Positions 7,325 to 16,444 of a stretch of DNA of 61,053 nt are shown one piece after another. A program made the translations under genes and the position numbers. The DNA lies in NCBI GenBank assembly GCA_036657395.1, contig JAVXGM010000009.1:1-61053 (forward strand), written 5' to 3'. The stretch's first letter is position 1. Every line of letters begins with the position of its first letter. The notes beneath the pieces were generated by a model. The model worked only from the letters and a program-made list of their open reading frames with translations. It was not told the DNA's origin and ran no database searches. This DNA is from JAVXGM01 sp036657395 (GTDB lineage Bacteria > Bacillota > Clostridia > Peptostreptococcales > Anaerovoracaceae).

Positions 7325-9574
7325 ATGAAGAAAAAATTATTGATCGGTGTGATATCAGTAACAGTAATCGCTTTATTTGTAATTTTATTTTCTATTAACA
7401 ATTTTCGTGGAAACCTTGAAAAAAGGTATGTCTCAGATATATACAGCAGGCTTTCGGAGCTTTCTGACAATAACGCCAACAGTATCAATTCAAAAATACA
7501 AGATCAGTTTGAAATTATGCATACACTAGCCACATATTTGTCCCACAAGGATTTGAAAGGTGAAGAGACCTTATCCATCATGAAAAAGACTGTAAAATCT
7601 TATTCATTTCTCCGATGTGCAATTACATTTCCTGACGGCAGCTTTATCACTCATGATAGTAAAAATTCCGGCAACACATCTAAGGATGAGTTTGTAATCA
7701 GGGGATTTAAAGGGACTTCAACTGTCACAGGACCTAGAATTGCAGTGGTGGATCCTACCAAAACTGTTATTTTGATTACGGTGCCAATTTATCAAGATGG
7801 GAAGATTATTGCCCTATTGACTTGCACTTACGAAACAAAATATCTGGAAAATGTATTCCAAATGACTAGCTTTAGCGGAAAGGGATATTCTTACATCACT
7901 GATGTTGATGGCAATGTTATATCAAAGCCAAATAAGGACAACCTTATTTATAATGGTGATAATATAATAAGTTTTTTTGAGAAGCAGCATAAGAATATCT
8001 ACTACAAAATGAAGAAAGATATTCATGCAATGAAAAGTGGAACCCTTTCATTTACAGTTAATGGGGAGCAGAAATATGTAAGCTATCAACCACTTGGAAT
8101 CAATGAATGGTATGTATTTTCTATCACATCTGGAGAGGTGATACAGGAGCAGCTAAATAGTATGCTAAATAGTGTCTATTCTCTAGCTTTCATAATCATT
8201 TTGACTTTAATGTTACTAATGTTTTTTGCATGGGTATATATAGACCATGTTCAGCAAAAGTCTAAAAAGCAATTGGAGAAGCTTGCCTACTATGACAGCT
8301 TGACGGAAATCCCAAATAAAAATCTTTTTGAAAAGGAAGCACGACGTATTCTAAACACGAGACCAGGGGACTATGCTTATATCATCTTAAATGTGAATAA
8401 ATTTAAGATTGTTAATGACCTTTTTGGTTTTTCACGAGGAGATAAACTGCTACAGCATATTGCAAAAGCCATTAGTAAAGAGACTGGCAAGGGGGAAATT
8501 TCTGCTCGCTTTGATGCAGATAATTTTCATATTTTATCTGTTTATTCGGGGAAGGAAGAACTGGAAAAAAGGATGCTTGCAGTTGCTGATAGAATTGATA
8601 AATTTCATTTTGACAAGGAAGTTTCACATAAACTATCCGTTGGATTTGGTGTTTATTTAATTGAAGATAAGGAAATATCTATTGGTCAGATGGGAGATAA
8701 AGCTAGAATGGCTCTCTCTAAAATAAAGGGAATTCATTCTCATACCACTTATTTTTATAATGATGATATTATCAGCAAGTTCATTGCTGACCAAGAAATT
8801 GAAAATACTATGCAAGACGCATTGTTAGATGGTGAAATGAAGCTTTACTTTCAGCCCAAATGCTCTACGAAAACTCACAAGATTCTCAGTGCTGAGGCAC
8901 TGGTTAGATGGGAGCACCCAGACAAAGGGATCATCATGCCGGACAGCTTTATTCCATTGTTTGAGAAAAACGGATTTATCCTCAAGCTTGATATGTACAT
9001 GATGGAAATTGTTTGTAAAAAGATAAGAGAATGGCAAGAGAAGGAAATTCGGATTTTCCCGATTTCGGTAAATCAGTCAAGAGCCTGCCTATATCAGTCA
9101 GGTTACGTTCAGAAATTAGTGGAGATACTAAACAAATATAATGTTTCTCCGTCCCTAATCGAAGTGGAAATTACCGAGAGGGCATTTTTTGAGGATGAAA
9201 TGAAATTGATAAAAATAATTGATCAGCTTCACAGCTTTGGATTTAAGGTAGCTATGGATGATTTTGGAGCGGGATATTCATCCCTTAACATGTTGCAGGA
9301 TGTTTTGGTTGACGTTTTGAAAATTGATAAAAACTTCTTTAGTGAAAGCATTAATTCAAAGCGTGGTAAAACAATTGTAAGAAATGTTGTGTCTATGGCA
9401 AATGACCTAAACATTGAAGTTGTAGCAGAAGGAATCGAAACCAAAGAACAGCTTAATTTCCTAAAGGAAATCCATTGTAGCTCTGTCCAAGGATACTATT
9501 TTTCAAAGCCAATTTCCGCAAAACTCTTTGAAGACACCTATAGCAATATTGATGAAGAAAATTCGAAACAGTGA
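7325..9574 (+). CDS. Membrane c-di-GMP phosphodiesterase (dCache - degenerate GGDEF - EAL), second copy
   Basis: 749 residues with the same layout as the protein at 1273-3573: TM at about 4-24, extracytoplasmic dCache-like sensor at about 30-275, TM at about 282-305, GGDEF-like domain with RFDADNF in place of GGDEF near 395, and an EAL domain from about 505. The catalytic EAL motifs EALVRW, VNQSR, EITERAFF, DDFGAGYSSL, KIDK, AEGIE and QGYYF are present, so it should cleave c-di-GMP but not make it. The start is the ATG preceded by AGGA at 6 nt; a TTG two codons upstream is less likely. The sensor regions of the two proteins differ more than the EAL halves, suggesting different signals with the same output. 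Confidence 0.9.
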   Translation: MKKKLLIGVISVTVIALFVILFSINNFRGNLEKRYVSDIYSRLSELSDNNANSINSKIQDQFEIMHTLATYLSHKDLKGEETLSIMKKTVKSYSFLRCAITFPDGSFITHDSKNSGNTSKDEFVIRGFKGTSTVTGPRIAVVDPTKTVILITVPIYQDGKIIALLTCTYETKYLENVFQMTSFSGKGYSYITDVDGNVISKPNKDNLIYNGDNIISFFEKQHKNIYYKMKKDIHAMKSGTLSFTVNGEQKYVSYQPLGINEWYVFSITSGEVIQEQLNSMLNSVYSLAFIIILTLMLLMFFAWVYIDHVQQKSKKQLEKLAYYDSLTEIPNKNLFEKEARRILNTRPGDYAYIILNVNKFKIVNDLFGFSRGDKLLQHIAKAISKETGKGEISARFDADNFHILSVYSGKEELEKRMLAVADRIDKFHFDKEVSHKLSVGFGVYLIEDKEISIGQMGDKARMALSKIKGIHSHTTYFYNDDIISKFIADQEIENTMQDALLDGEMKLYFQPKCSTKTHKILSAEALVRWEHPDKGIIMPDSFIPLFEKNGFILKLDMYMMEIVCKKIREWQEKEIRIFPISVNQSRACLYQSGYVQKLVEILNKYNVSPSLIEVEITERAFFEDEMKLIKIIDQLHSFGFKVAMDDFGAGYSSLNMLQDVLVDVLKIDKNFFSESINSKRGKTIVRNVVSMANDLNIEVVAEGIETKEQLNFLKEIHCSSVQGYYFSKPISAKLFEDTYSNIDEENSKQ

Positions 9575-9585
9575 GGGAAAGATAA

Positions 9586-10119
9586 ATGATAAATAAAGAA
9601 AAACAACACGATAATAGCCATGAACATGGTTGCGGTTGTAGCTGTGGCAGTCATGACCACGATCATGAAGAAAAGTGTCGTGCTAAGAAAAACCAAGGAC
9701 CTATTACACTAAATAAAGAAGAAGTTGAAATGCTTCTTTTCTTTAAAGAAAACAAATATATACCAATTAGTGAATTTGTAATGGCGGGTAGTGAAAATGA
9801 CCATATTGCTTTTTCAGCATTGGCACCGGTGTATCTTATGAAGTCAGATGATACTATGGAAGACGTAAAGAAAGTAGGGGCCGTTTTAAAGAGCCTAGAA
9901 GAAAAGGACATTATTTCACTTGATTACCATATACCACTTCAGGGATATGACTATTCAATCCATACAGACTCTAAGTTATTTAAATACCTAATCAAGACGA
10001 TAGAAGACGGAAAGGATAATCCGGACTTTTTATGTGATAAGGCAGAGATTGAGTTAGGTAGTGCAGCATTAACACCACTAGGTGAAAACGCTGCTAAAAG
10101 TATAACGGTAGAAGAATAG
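9586..10119 (+). CDS. Unknown protein with His/Cys-rich N-terminal metal-binding-like segment
   Basis: 177 residues, no family recognised. The first 32 residues are unusual: HEHGCGCSCGSHDHDHEEKC holds four cysteines and six histidines, suited to bind zinc, nickel or copper. The rest (about 40-165) is a compact alpha/beta domain with the pattern LLFFKENKYIPISEF and later LKSLEEKDIISLDY, which looks like a small winged-helix or regulatory fold, but this is only a guess. Start ATG with GAGGGAAAG upstream, 11 bp after the preceding phosphodiesterase gene, so probably co-transcribed with it. It ends just before a palindromic repeat. No signal peptide or TM is visible. Confidence 0.7.
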   Translation: MINKEKQHDNSHEHGCGCSCGSHDHDHEEKCRAKKNQGPITLNKEEVEMLLFFKENKYIPISEFVMAGSENDHIAFSALAPVYLMKSDDTMEDVKKVGAVLKSLEEKDIISLDYHIPLQGYDYSIHTDSKLFKYLIKTIEDGKDNPDFLCDKAEIELGSAALTPLGENAAKSITVEE

Positions 10120-10147
10120 AAGATTTTATCAAAAATGTTTAAATTTT

Positions 10148-10230
10148 AAGCACCTGTTTATGAACCGACCCCCAAAAGTTAGATCAAAAATCTAACAATT
10201 TGGGGTCACATCATTAATGGGTGTTTTTTT
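10148..10230 (+). terminator. Terminator interrupted by palindromic repeat copy 1
   Basis: Outer arms AAGCACCT (10148-10155) and GGGTGTTTT (10219-10227), pairing with G-U wobbles and running into a T tract, enclose a 53-bp palindromic repeat. Without the repeat and one TTA copy, the arms form a compact stem with a 7-nt loop and T tail, a standard terminator for the gene ending at 10119. Confidence 0.65.
10161..10213. repeat. Palindromic repeat copy 1 (IS3-end-like miniature element)
   Basis: 53-bp imperfect palindrome. It begins TGAACCGACCCCCAAAAGTT and ends GGGGTCACATCA, with an inner hairpin GTTAGAT/ATCTAAC. It is flanked on both sides by TTA, a possible 3-bp target duplication. Related copies lie at 30990, 44053 and 60033. 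Confidence 0.8.
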
Positions 10231-10455
10231 AATTTGTGGTTTTGGAAAAACAATCTATCCTACGTAGAGAACATAATATAGTAATACTATATATAGCCAT
10301 AAAATAGAGGAAAAGCGGTTATAATCGCAACATTTAGTCAAAAAAAGGGGAGTTATAGTGAAAAATGTAAAAAAGTGTTTAAAATAAGAAGATTTAGTGT
10401 ATAATAGATGAAGAATTTAAGTATGGGATTATACTGTGATAAGGGGGAAATATTT
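10231..10455 (+). promoter_or_regulatory. Intergenic region with promoter for the deacetylase gene
   Basis: No gene is apparent. A good -10 box TATAAT lies at 10400-10405; the -35 region is weak (GTTTAA at 10377-10382). The ribosome binding site AAGGGGGAAA (10441-10450) precedes the ATG at 10456. Two short ATG codons nearer the -10 have no ribosome site. Confidence 0.5.
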
Positions 10456-11907
10456 ATGGATCAGATTCAAAAAAGAAGGCTGATAAGAGAAAAGAAACAG
10501 AAGCGTACACGTAGGATATTAGCGTCAGTACTAATATTAGTCATTATAATAATAGGGACTATTATTGTGATTACAGCTTGCTCAACTAAAAGCTACGAAA
10601 CTTCAGATGGATTTCAAGAATATGCACAGAAATATTTTGAAGAAAATGAACGGACTCAAGAAGTAGGAAAGCTTAAGACTGATGTTACATATGGCATACC
10701 GTTATCCAACGCTATTGAATATCCGGTTATGAAAAACCAGATTACCAATGCTAAGGTTGTTGACATTGTTAAAACTGTGAAAAATGAATATAGCCAGCAA
10801 AATGCAGGAAAAACAAAAGAAGATAAAGTTGCATTACTCGTTGATTATGATACATATAAAACCACCAGAGAAGTAATAGGTATGGCCGTATTTAAAAATC
10901 AACAAAAAGAGGATGACCGAAAGATGGAAGATGCTGGATCATCAGTTGATGCATATAACTTCTCAACCAAGACGGGCACCACATTAGTGCCAAACCAGAT
11001 CTTTGAAGATAATTATCGAAAATTTTGTTCTGAATATATGACAAAATATTTTGATGACAAATATGGGGATAAGCTAGTAGAGGAAGCGGCAAAAGAAACT
11101 TTGTCAGATAAAGACACGAATTTCAATAAATTTGTTATGACAGGTAGTGGCGTTAAGTTTTACTTTGACAAAGGAAAAGTTGTTGATCCAGAAGAAGGCG
11201 TGGTTGCAGTAGATGTAAGTTATGATGACCTTGATGGTGTTATCAGAGATAAGATTGCTGAGCGTTACTTAGATCCTAAAAAGCCTATGGTGGCTCTTAC
11301 ATATGATGATGGTCCTCATGGACCAACTAGCAATAGAATTTTAGATTGCTTAGAAGCAAATGGGGCAGTTGCCACATTTTATGAATTAGGGCAAAATATT
11401 GGATTGTATCCTGAGGTATTAAAACGCCAGGCAAAGTTAGGAATGGAAGTTGGAAGCCACAGTTGGTCTCATCCAAATTTGAATACATTGTCTCCAGGTA
11501 AAGTTAAAGAACAGATAGATAAGACAAATGGGGCAATTAAAAAGGCAATTGGTAGAACGGCTACAACATTCAGACCGCCTTATGGAAACAGCAATGCAAA
11601 CGTAGAAAAATATTCAAAGGCACCTATAGTTCTTTGGTCTGTAGATACATTAGACTGGAAGAGCCGTAATGCTGATAGTGTAGAGGCCGTAGTAAAGGGC
11701 GTAAAGAACCTTGACGGAAAAGTGGTGCTTATGCATTCAATCTACGATTCCACAGCGGAGGCCACAGAAAGACTGGTTCCATGGCTGATCCAAGAAGGAT
11801 ATCAGCTTGTAACAGTTGATGAATTAACCCAGTATAAATACAAGGAGACACCAAAGGATGGAAAATTGTATGGATACAATTACTTCTATCTTGATAATAA
11901 AAAGTAA
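10456..11907 (+). CDS. Membrane-anchored polysaccharide deacetylase (PgdA-like)
   Basis: 483-residue protein with a basic N terminus, one TM helix at about 22-42 and an extracellular remainder. Residues about 60-270 form an RsiV/DUF3298-like region. The C-terminal third is a NodB deacetylase domain with all five motifs: TYDDGPHG, SHSWSHPNL, RPPYG, DTLDW and LMHSIY; the Asp-His-His metal triad is present. The same arrangement occurs in peptidoglycan N-acetylglucosamine deacetylases such as pneumococcal PgdA, which confer lysozyme resistance. The substrate here is inferred. The start is placed at the ATG behind AAGGGGGAAA. Its next neighbour is the dlt operon, which also changes wall charge. 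Confidence 0.88.
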   Translation: MDQIQKRRLIREKKQKRTRRILASVLILVIIIIGTIIVITACSTKSYETSDGFQEYAQKYFEENERTQEVGKLKTDVTYGIPLSNAIEYPVMKNQITNAKVVDIVKTVKNEYSQQNAGKTKEDKVALLVDYDTYKTTREVIGMAVFKNQQKEDDRKMEDAGSSVDAYNFSTKTGTTLVPNQIFEDNYRKFCSEYMTKYFDDKYGDKLVEEAAKETLSDKDTNFNKFVMTGSGVKFYFDKGKVVDPEEGVVAVDVSYDDLDGVIRDKIAERYLDPKKPMVALTYDDGPHGPTSNRILDCLEANGAVATFYELGQNIGLYPEVLKRQAKLGMEVGSHSWSHPNLNTLSPGKVKEQIDKTNGAIKKAIGRTATTFRPPYGNSNANVEKYSKAPIVLWSVDTLDWKSRNADSVEAVVKGVKNLDGKVVLMHSIYDSTAEATERLVPWLIQEGYQLVTVDELTQYKYKETPKDGKLYGYNYFYLDNKK

Positions 11908-11922
11908 ATAAACAGACTAAAA

Positions 11923-11953
11923 TAGCCATCTACAGATTGTCTATAGGTGGCTA
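11923..11953 (+). terminator. Hairpin after deacetylase gene
   Basis: TAGCCATCTA (11923-11932) pairs with TAGGTGGCTA (11944-11953) with one G-U pair. There is no strong T run, so termination is likely partial. Confidence 0.45.
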
Positions 11954-11999
11954 ATATCTTGCTTAAGAAAGTATTAAGAAAGAAAATATATGCAAAAGG

Positions 12000-12028
12000 T
12001 TGACGTGTATTATGGTTAGTGGTACACT
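12000..12028 (+). promoter_or_regulatory. Promoter of dlt operon
   Basis: TTGACG (12000-12005), 17-nt spacer, TACACT (12023-12028), leaving a leader of roughly 110 nt before dltA. No attenuator or operator is recognised in the leader. Confidence 0.6.
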
Positions 12029-12146
12029 TACTATCGATGGTAAGAAAACGCAAATTAGATAGATATTATGAAGGTTGTACAGGGGCTTATTCTTGGGGGA
12101 ATTATAAGGGATAGGTAACAATCAGATTAGATGGGATAAGGGAATT

Positions 12147-13667
12147 ATGAATTTATTAAATAAAGTGGCAGAGTATGCCCAAAAAAATGGTAAACAGGTT
12201 GCAGTTCGCTTAGGAACTAATATGTTAACCTATAGTCAATTAGAAGAATATTCCGGCAAATTAGCATCATGGATTCAGAAAACCTGTGGCAACAATAAAA
12301 AGCCAGTAGTAGTTTATGGGCATAAAGATGTTTATATGCTGGTTTGTTTTTTGGCCGCAGTAAAATCTGGACGAGGTTATTGTCCTATAGACATTTCCAT
12401 CCCAGAAAACAGGGTGAAGGATATTATTAATACTGCAGAGGCTTCAATGATATTCGCATTAGAAGACCTCTCCATAGAGGATGAAAGATTTGTTGATTCA
12501 ACTCAAATTAAGGAAGCTATCAACCAGACAGATATGGTTATTAGCCAAAAGCACTACATAGACGTTGATGATGTTTTTTACATTATATTCACTTCAGGAA
12601 GTACAGGAGCGCCGAAAGGTGTCCAGATTACAGCAGAATGTCTTTATAACTATTTGGATTGGTCTGTAGATTTAGGAACAAACAAAGAGGATAAATTTGG
12701 TAAAGGCTTTTTAAACCAAGCACCATTTTCATTTGACTTGTCAGTAATGGACATTTACACGTGTTTTGCAACATGCGGCACTTTAAATTTATTAGCAAAA
12801 GATACTCAGATGGATTTCAAACAGCTTTTACCAGCGTTAAAGGAATCACAGGTATCAACCTGGGTTTCAACACCGTCCTTTGCAGATATGTGCATGGCAG
12901 ATAAGCAGTTTTCCCAGGAATTAATGCCAGAATTAAATACATTCTTATTTTGCGGAGAGACCTTGACTAACAGCACCGCACTAAAACTTATGGATCGCTT
13001 TCCTAAGGCATCAATCATAAACACTTACGGCCCGACGGAATCTACCGTTGCCGTTACAGATATAAAAGTTACTAGAGCCATTGCAGAGGACAATCAGCCT
13101 ATTCCAGTAGGCTCACCAAAGCCTGGGACTATTATTGAAATTCGAAGACCAGATGGAGCCTTAGCCCAAACAGGAGAATCAGGAGAAATTGTTATCTGTG
13201 GCAATACAGTAAGCATCGGTTATTTCCACAATAAAGAGCAGACAGAAAAAGCATTTATTCCATATGTTGGCAAGGACAAGTCCTGGAGAGCATATAAGAC
13301 TGGAGATAAAGGACGTCTTGATGAAGAAGGAAATCTTCACTATGAAGGTCGGATGGATTTACAGATAAAACTTAACGGTTATCGGATAGAATTAGAAGAT
13401 ATTGAGAAAAACCTTATGAAGAATAAAGAGGTTTCTCATGCAGTAGTAATTCCAAAGATAAAAGAGGGTAAAGTCAGAAGTTTGACAGCATTTGTTACAG
13501 GTATTAGGGCTGAAGAAAACAATCTTAAGACTTCCAAGAAAATGAAAGGGGAGTTAAAAGAGTTTCTTCCAGCGTACATGATACCAAAGAAGATTGTTTT
13601 CATTGACAAGTTACCTATGAATCAAAACGGAAAAGTGGACAGAAAGCGATTAGGTGAATTAGCATAA
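12147..13667 (+). CDS. dltA: D-alanine--D-alanyl carrier protein ligase
   Basis: 506-residue cytoplasmic AMP-forming ligase that activates D-alanine and loads it on the DltC phosphopantetheine arm. The P-loop IFTSGSTGAPKGVQ, the core NTYGPTESTVA, the YKTGD motif and the C-terminal lysine in NQNGKVDRK are intact. Length is typical. First gene of dltABCD-dltX; its TAA overlaps the dltB ATG by one base. Confidence 0.96.
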   Translation: MNLLNKVAEYAQKNGKQVAVRLGTNMLTYSQLEEYSGKLASWIQKTCGNNKKPVVVYGHKDVYMLVCFLAAVKSGRGYCPIDISIPENRVKDIINTAEASMIFALEDLSIEDERFVDSTQIKEAINQTDMVISQKHYIDVDDVFYIIFTSGSTGAPKGVQITAECLYNYLDWSVDLGTNKEDKFGKGFLNQAPFSFDLSVMDIYTCFATCGTLNLLAKDTQMDFKQLLPALKESQVSTWVSTPSFADMCMADKQFSQELMPELNTFLFCGETLTNSTALKLMDRFPKASIINTYGPTESTVAVTDIKVTRAIAEDNQPIPVGSPKPGTIIEIRRPDGALAQTGESGEIVICGNTVSIGYFHNKEQTEKAFIPYVGKDKSWRAYKTGDKGRLDEEGNLHYEGRMDLQIKLNGYRIELEDIEKNLMKNKEVSHAVVIPKIKEGKVRSLTAFVTGIRAEENNLKTSKKMKGELKEFLPAYMIPKKIVFIDKLPMNQNGKVDRKRLGELA

Positions 13668-14824
13668 TGAGTTTTTTTGAAGGCATACAATTCTATCTTC
13701 TATTGATGGTGTTATTTATACCAGCAATAGTGCTAGGTTTCAAAGGAAAACCATTAAAAGCATATAGAATAATTATTTCCATAGGCGTGGTTGGAATTAT
13801 ATTTTGGCCACATAAATCGGCACTATTATTCCTCCTTTTATTTTACGGTTTTGAACTCCTTATAACACAATTGTACATGAGGATTAGGGAAAAAGAAGGC
13901 GATCATCGAAAACCTTGGGTATATCGATGTTTTCTAGTGGCAAGTATATTACCACTGGCCTTATCTAAAATGACTGAACTTTCAGGAGTGTTTTCTCTGT
14001 CAGTGTTCCAGTTTATAGGCATATCGTATCTGACCTTTAGAGTGGCTCAAATAGTCATAGAAACTTATGATGGGCTGATCAAGGAGATGAAAATAGCGGA
14101 TTTTACAGAATTTCTCATGTTGTTTACAACTTTCAGTAGCGGACCTATTGATCGAAGCAGAAGGTTTATAGAAAATAGTAATAGACTATATACTAAAGAT
14201 GAATATGGAGAGCTTCTAGGTGTAGGTTTACAGAAATTGCTTGTTGGTATCATCTATAAATTCATTTTAGCAACAGCCTTTCATAAAGGTGTAGTATTCT
14301 TTGTAGGGGCACAAAGCCTTATGGAATACATCGGATATAGCTATAGTTACGGGTTTTACTTGTTCTTCGACTTTGCAGGGTATAGCGCAATGGCCATTGG
14401 AGCTAGCTATATTCTTGGAATCAAAGTGCCAGACAATTTTAATAAACCGTTTATCAGTATAGATATAAAAGATTTTTGGAATAGATGGCATATGACCTTG
14501 TCATTTTGGTTTAGAGATTTCCTATTTTCAAGGTTTATGATGTTATCAATCAAGGGGAAATGGTTTTCATCAAGGCTTACAGGAGCATCCATTGGATTTA
14601 TAGTCAACATGTTTATTATGGGAGTGTGGCACGGCCTTGGCGCATGTTACATTTTATATGGTATATATCACGGTGTGCTCTTGGCTTTAACAGAGGTTTA
14701 TCAAAAAAAATCCAAATTTTATAAAGCACACAAAAAACAAAAATGGTACCGAATCATTTCTTGGTTCGTTACAATAAATTTAGTTATGTTTGGGTTCTTG
14801 CTATTTTCAGGGGAACTGGTTTAA
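13667..14824 (+). CDS. dltB: D-alanyl transfer membrane protein (MBOAT family)
   Basis: 385-residue polytopic membrane O-acyltransferase that moves D-alanine across the membrane onto teichoic acid with DltD. The MBOAT signature histidine lies in IMGVWHGLG, and DFWNRWHMTLSFWFRDF is also conserved in DltB. About 10 hydrophobic segments. Start overlaps the dltA stop. Confidence 0.95.
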   Translation: MSFFEGIQFYLLLMVLFIPAIVLGFKGKPLKAYRIIISIGVVGIIFWPHKSALLFLLLFYGFELLITQLYMRIREKEGDHRKPWVYRCFLVASILPLALSKMTELSGVFSLSVFQFIGISYLTFRVAQIVIETYDGLIKEMKIADFTEFLMLFTTFSSGPIDRSRRFIENSNRLYTKDEYGELLGVGLQKLLVGIIYKFILATAFHKGVVFFVGAQSLMEYIGYSYSYGFYLFFDFAGYSAMAIGASYILGIKVPDNFNKPFISIDIKDFWNRWHMTLSFWFRDFLFSRFMMLSIKGKWFSSRLTGASIGFIVNMFIMGVWHGLGACYILYGIYHGVLLALTEVYQKKSKFYKAHKKQKWYRIISWFVTINLVMFGFLLFSGELV

Positions 14825-14839
14825 GAAAAGAGGTATAAA

Positions 14840-15070
14840 ATGGAAGATAAAGTATTACAGATATTAGTTGATGTATGTGAAGATGAAGATGTAAAAGAAG
14901 ATTTAGATGCTAATTTGTTCGAAAATGATTTTTTGGACTCCCTAGCATTTACAGAACTACTTGTTGCTATTGAAGAAGAACTAGGAATTGTGATTTCACC
15001 GTCAGAAGTGACCAGAGAAGATGTTGAAACACCAAACAAAATTATTAGTTTAGTAAAATCGAAAGCATAG
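14840..15070 (+). CDS. dltC: D-alanyl carrier protein
   Basis: 76-residue acidic acyl carrier protein. The phosphopantetheine-accepting serine is in DFLDSLAFTELL, the DSL variant of the ACP motif. RBS AGAGGT precedes the ATG. It lies between dltB and dltD, the standard order. Confidence 0.95.
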   Translation: MEDKVLQILVDVCEDEDVKEDLDANLFENDFLDSLAFTELLVAIEEELGIVISPSEVTREDVETPNKIISLVKSKA

Positions 15071-15074
15071 TCCA

Positions 15075-16244
15075 GTGAAGAGAGTAGTTGGATTTATTAT
15101 TGGGTTTATCTTGTTCGCATTGACGGTTACAGGGATTCACTTCTTTGTTTCAGAGCACTTAGTCTTTGATGCAAACTCTTTTGGTGGGTGGATTAATCAG
15201 GTTAAATTTTCATCAAACAAAGCAATTATGGAAAATGCTAATGATGATACCCTACTGGTTTTAGGTTCTTCGGAATTCAGACACGGTAGGATGATGTCTT
15301 CTCATCCAGTTAATATGTTTAAAGATACCAAATTTAATATGAATATGATTGGCGCAGGATATTATCAATCTTTGTATCATTCCATTCAATTGGCATCCGT
15401 TGAAAAAGGGATGAAAAAACGGAAAGTTGCATTGATTTTATCTCCACAATGGTTTAAACCAGAAGGAGTCCTTGCACCTGCATTTGCATCGAGGTTCTCA
15501 GATAGTAGTTACTTGGCACTTCTTGAAAATAAAGATATTTCGCCAAAGACCAAGAAATATATAATGAAACGAACCAACCTTCTATTAAAGGAGGATCAGC
15601 CTACTTTAGAGAGAGTAAAGAAATATGAAAAAGTAATATTGGAAAAAAACGCTACTTTAGCCGAGCGACAATATGTTCGATTCTATCGTAGATTTCTAGA
15701 AGAGAAAGAGCGAATTAGCTTACTAACATATGGAAAAGTATCACGAATAAAAAGGATAGACAATAATAAAGTTAAGTCTACAGAAGAGCCTGATTGGAAT
15801 TCATATAGTCTATTGGCAGAAGAAGAAGGCAGACGGTCTGCCAAGGGAAATCCTTTCTTCGTAGCACAAAAGGTGTACAAGAAGCAAATTGAGCCTTACA
15901 TGGAATCCAGAAAGGGTTCTGATAAGAATCATAGCTATGCGGTATCAAAAGAATATAACGATTTAGAGTGTTTCTTGCAGGTATGTAGTGAGACAGACGT
16001 GAAGCCTATGCTTGTAATAATGCCAGTAAACGGTTATTGGTACGATTTTACTGGATTCCCTCAAAAGGAACGTGAAGCCTATTACGAAAATGTTCGTGAT
16101 TTGGCAAGGAAATATGGTGCTCAGGTTGCTGACTTTAGCAAGGATGAGCGTACCCCTTATTTCTTCATAGATAAGGTTCACATGGGTTGGAAAGGATGGT
16201 TGAAAACAAATGAAAGTCTTTACAACTTTGCAAAATCTAATTAA
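15075..16244 (+). CDS. dltD: D-alanyl-lipoteichoic acid transfer protein DltD
   Basis: 389 residues: N-terminal membrane anchor (about 1-25) and an extracytoplasmic SGNH-type hydrolase domain. The catalytic Ser is in VLGSSEFRH, and the Asp/His pair in FIDKVHMGWKGW near the C terminus. It takes D-alanine delivered by DltB to the glycerol-phosphate chain. Start is a GTG four bases after the dltC stop without a strong ribosome site, so translation is probably coupled to dltC. The dltX gene begins inside its last 35 bases. Confidence 0.94.
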   Translation: MKRVVGFIIGFILFALTVTGIHFFVSEHLVFDANSFGGWINQVKFSSNKAIMENANDDTLLVLGSSEFRHGRMMSSHPVNMFKDTKFNMNMIGAGYYQSLYHSIQLASVEKGMKKRKVALILSPQWFKPEGVLAPAFASRFSDSSYLALLENKDISPKTKKYIMKRTNLLLKEDQPTLERVKKYEKVILEKNATLAERQYVRFYRRFLEEKERISLLTYGKVSRIKRIDNNKVKSTEEPDWNSYSLLAEEEGRRSAKGNPFFVAQKVYKKQIEPYMESRKGSDKNHSYAVSKEYNDLECFLQVCSETDVKPMLVIMPVNGYWYDFTGFPQKEREAYYENVRDLARKYGAQVADFSKDERTPYFFIDKVHMGWKGWLKTNESLYNFAKSN

Positions 16245-16371
16245 GCAATGGTGTAACTGGAGTTGCCTAAAATGGGCGGTAATATTTTTCTGCCTCTTGT
16301 TTATTATATACGGGTACTTCATGTTGGCTAACTTGTCAACAGCACCAAAATTTATCTACGCACAATTTTAA
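16210..16371 (+). CDS. dltX: DltX-type D-alanylation small membrane protein
   Basis: 53 codons, too short for most gene finders. It starts at an ATG within the last 35 bases of dltD in another frame. The product has a polar N terminus, one TM helix (about residues 21-40, AVIFFCLLFIIYGYFML) and ends KFIYAQF. DltX proteins are about 50 residues, single-pass, and end in an FIYxxF motif whose Tyr is reported to carry the D-alanyl group between DltB and DltD. The match in topology, C terminus and genomic position supports the call. In bacilli the gene usually precedes dltA; here it is last. A bidirectional terminator follows at 16391. Confidence 0.82.
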   Translation: MKVFTTLQNLIKQWCNWSCLKWAVIFFCLLFIIYGYFMLANLSTAPKFIYAQF

Positions 16372-16390
16372 AAAAATAATAACAATTAAA

Positions 16391-16444
16391 AAAGCTGTTT
16401 CTTGCCAGGGGATATATCCTTTGACAAGAAACAGCTTTAATTTT
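16391..16444. terminator. Bidirectional terminator between dltX and the DtxR-type gene
   Basis: A perfect 14-bp stem, AAAGCTGTTTCTTG (16391-16404) with CAAGAAACAGCTTT (16425-16438), around a 20-nt loop. A-rich on the left and T-rich on the right, so it can stop transcription from both converging units. Confidence 0.9.
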
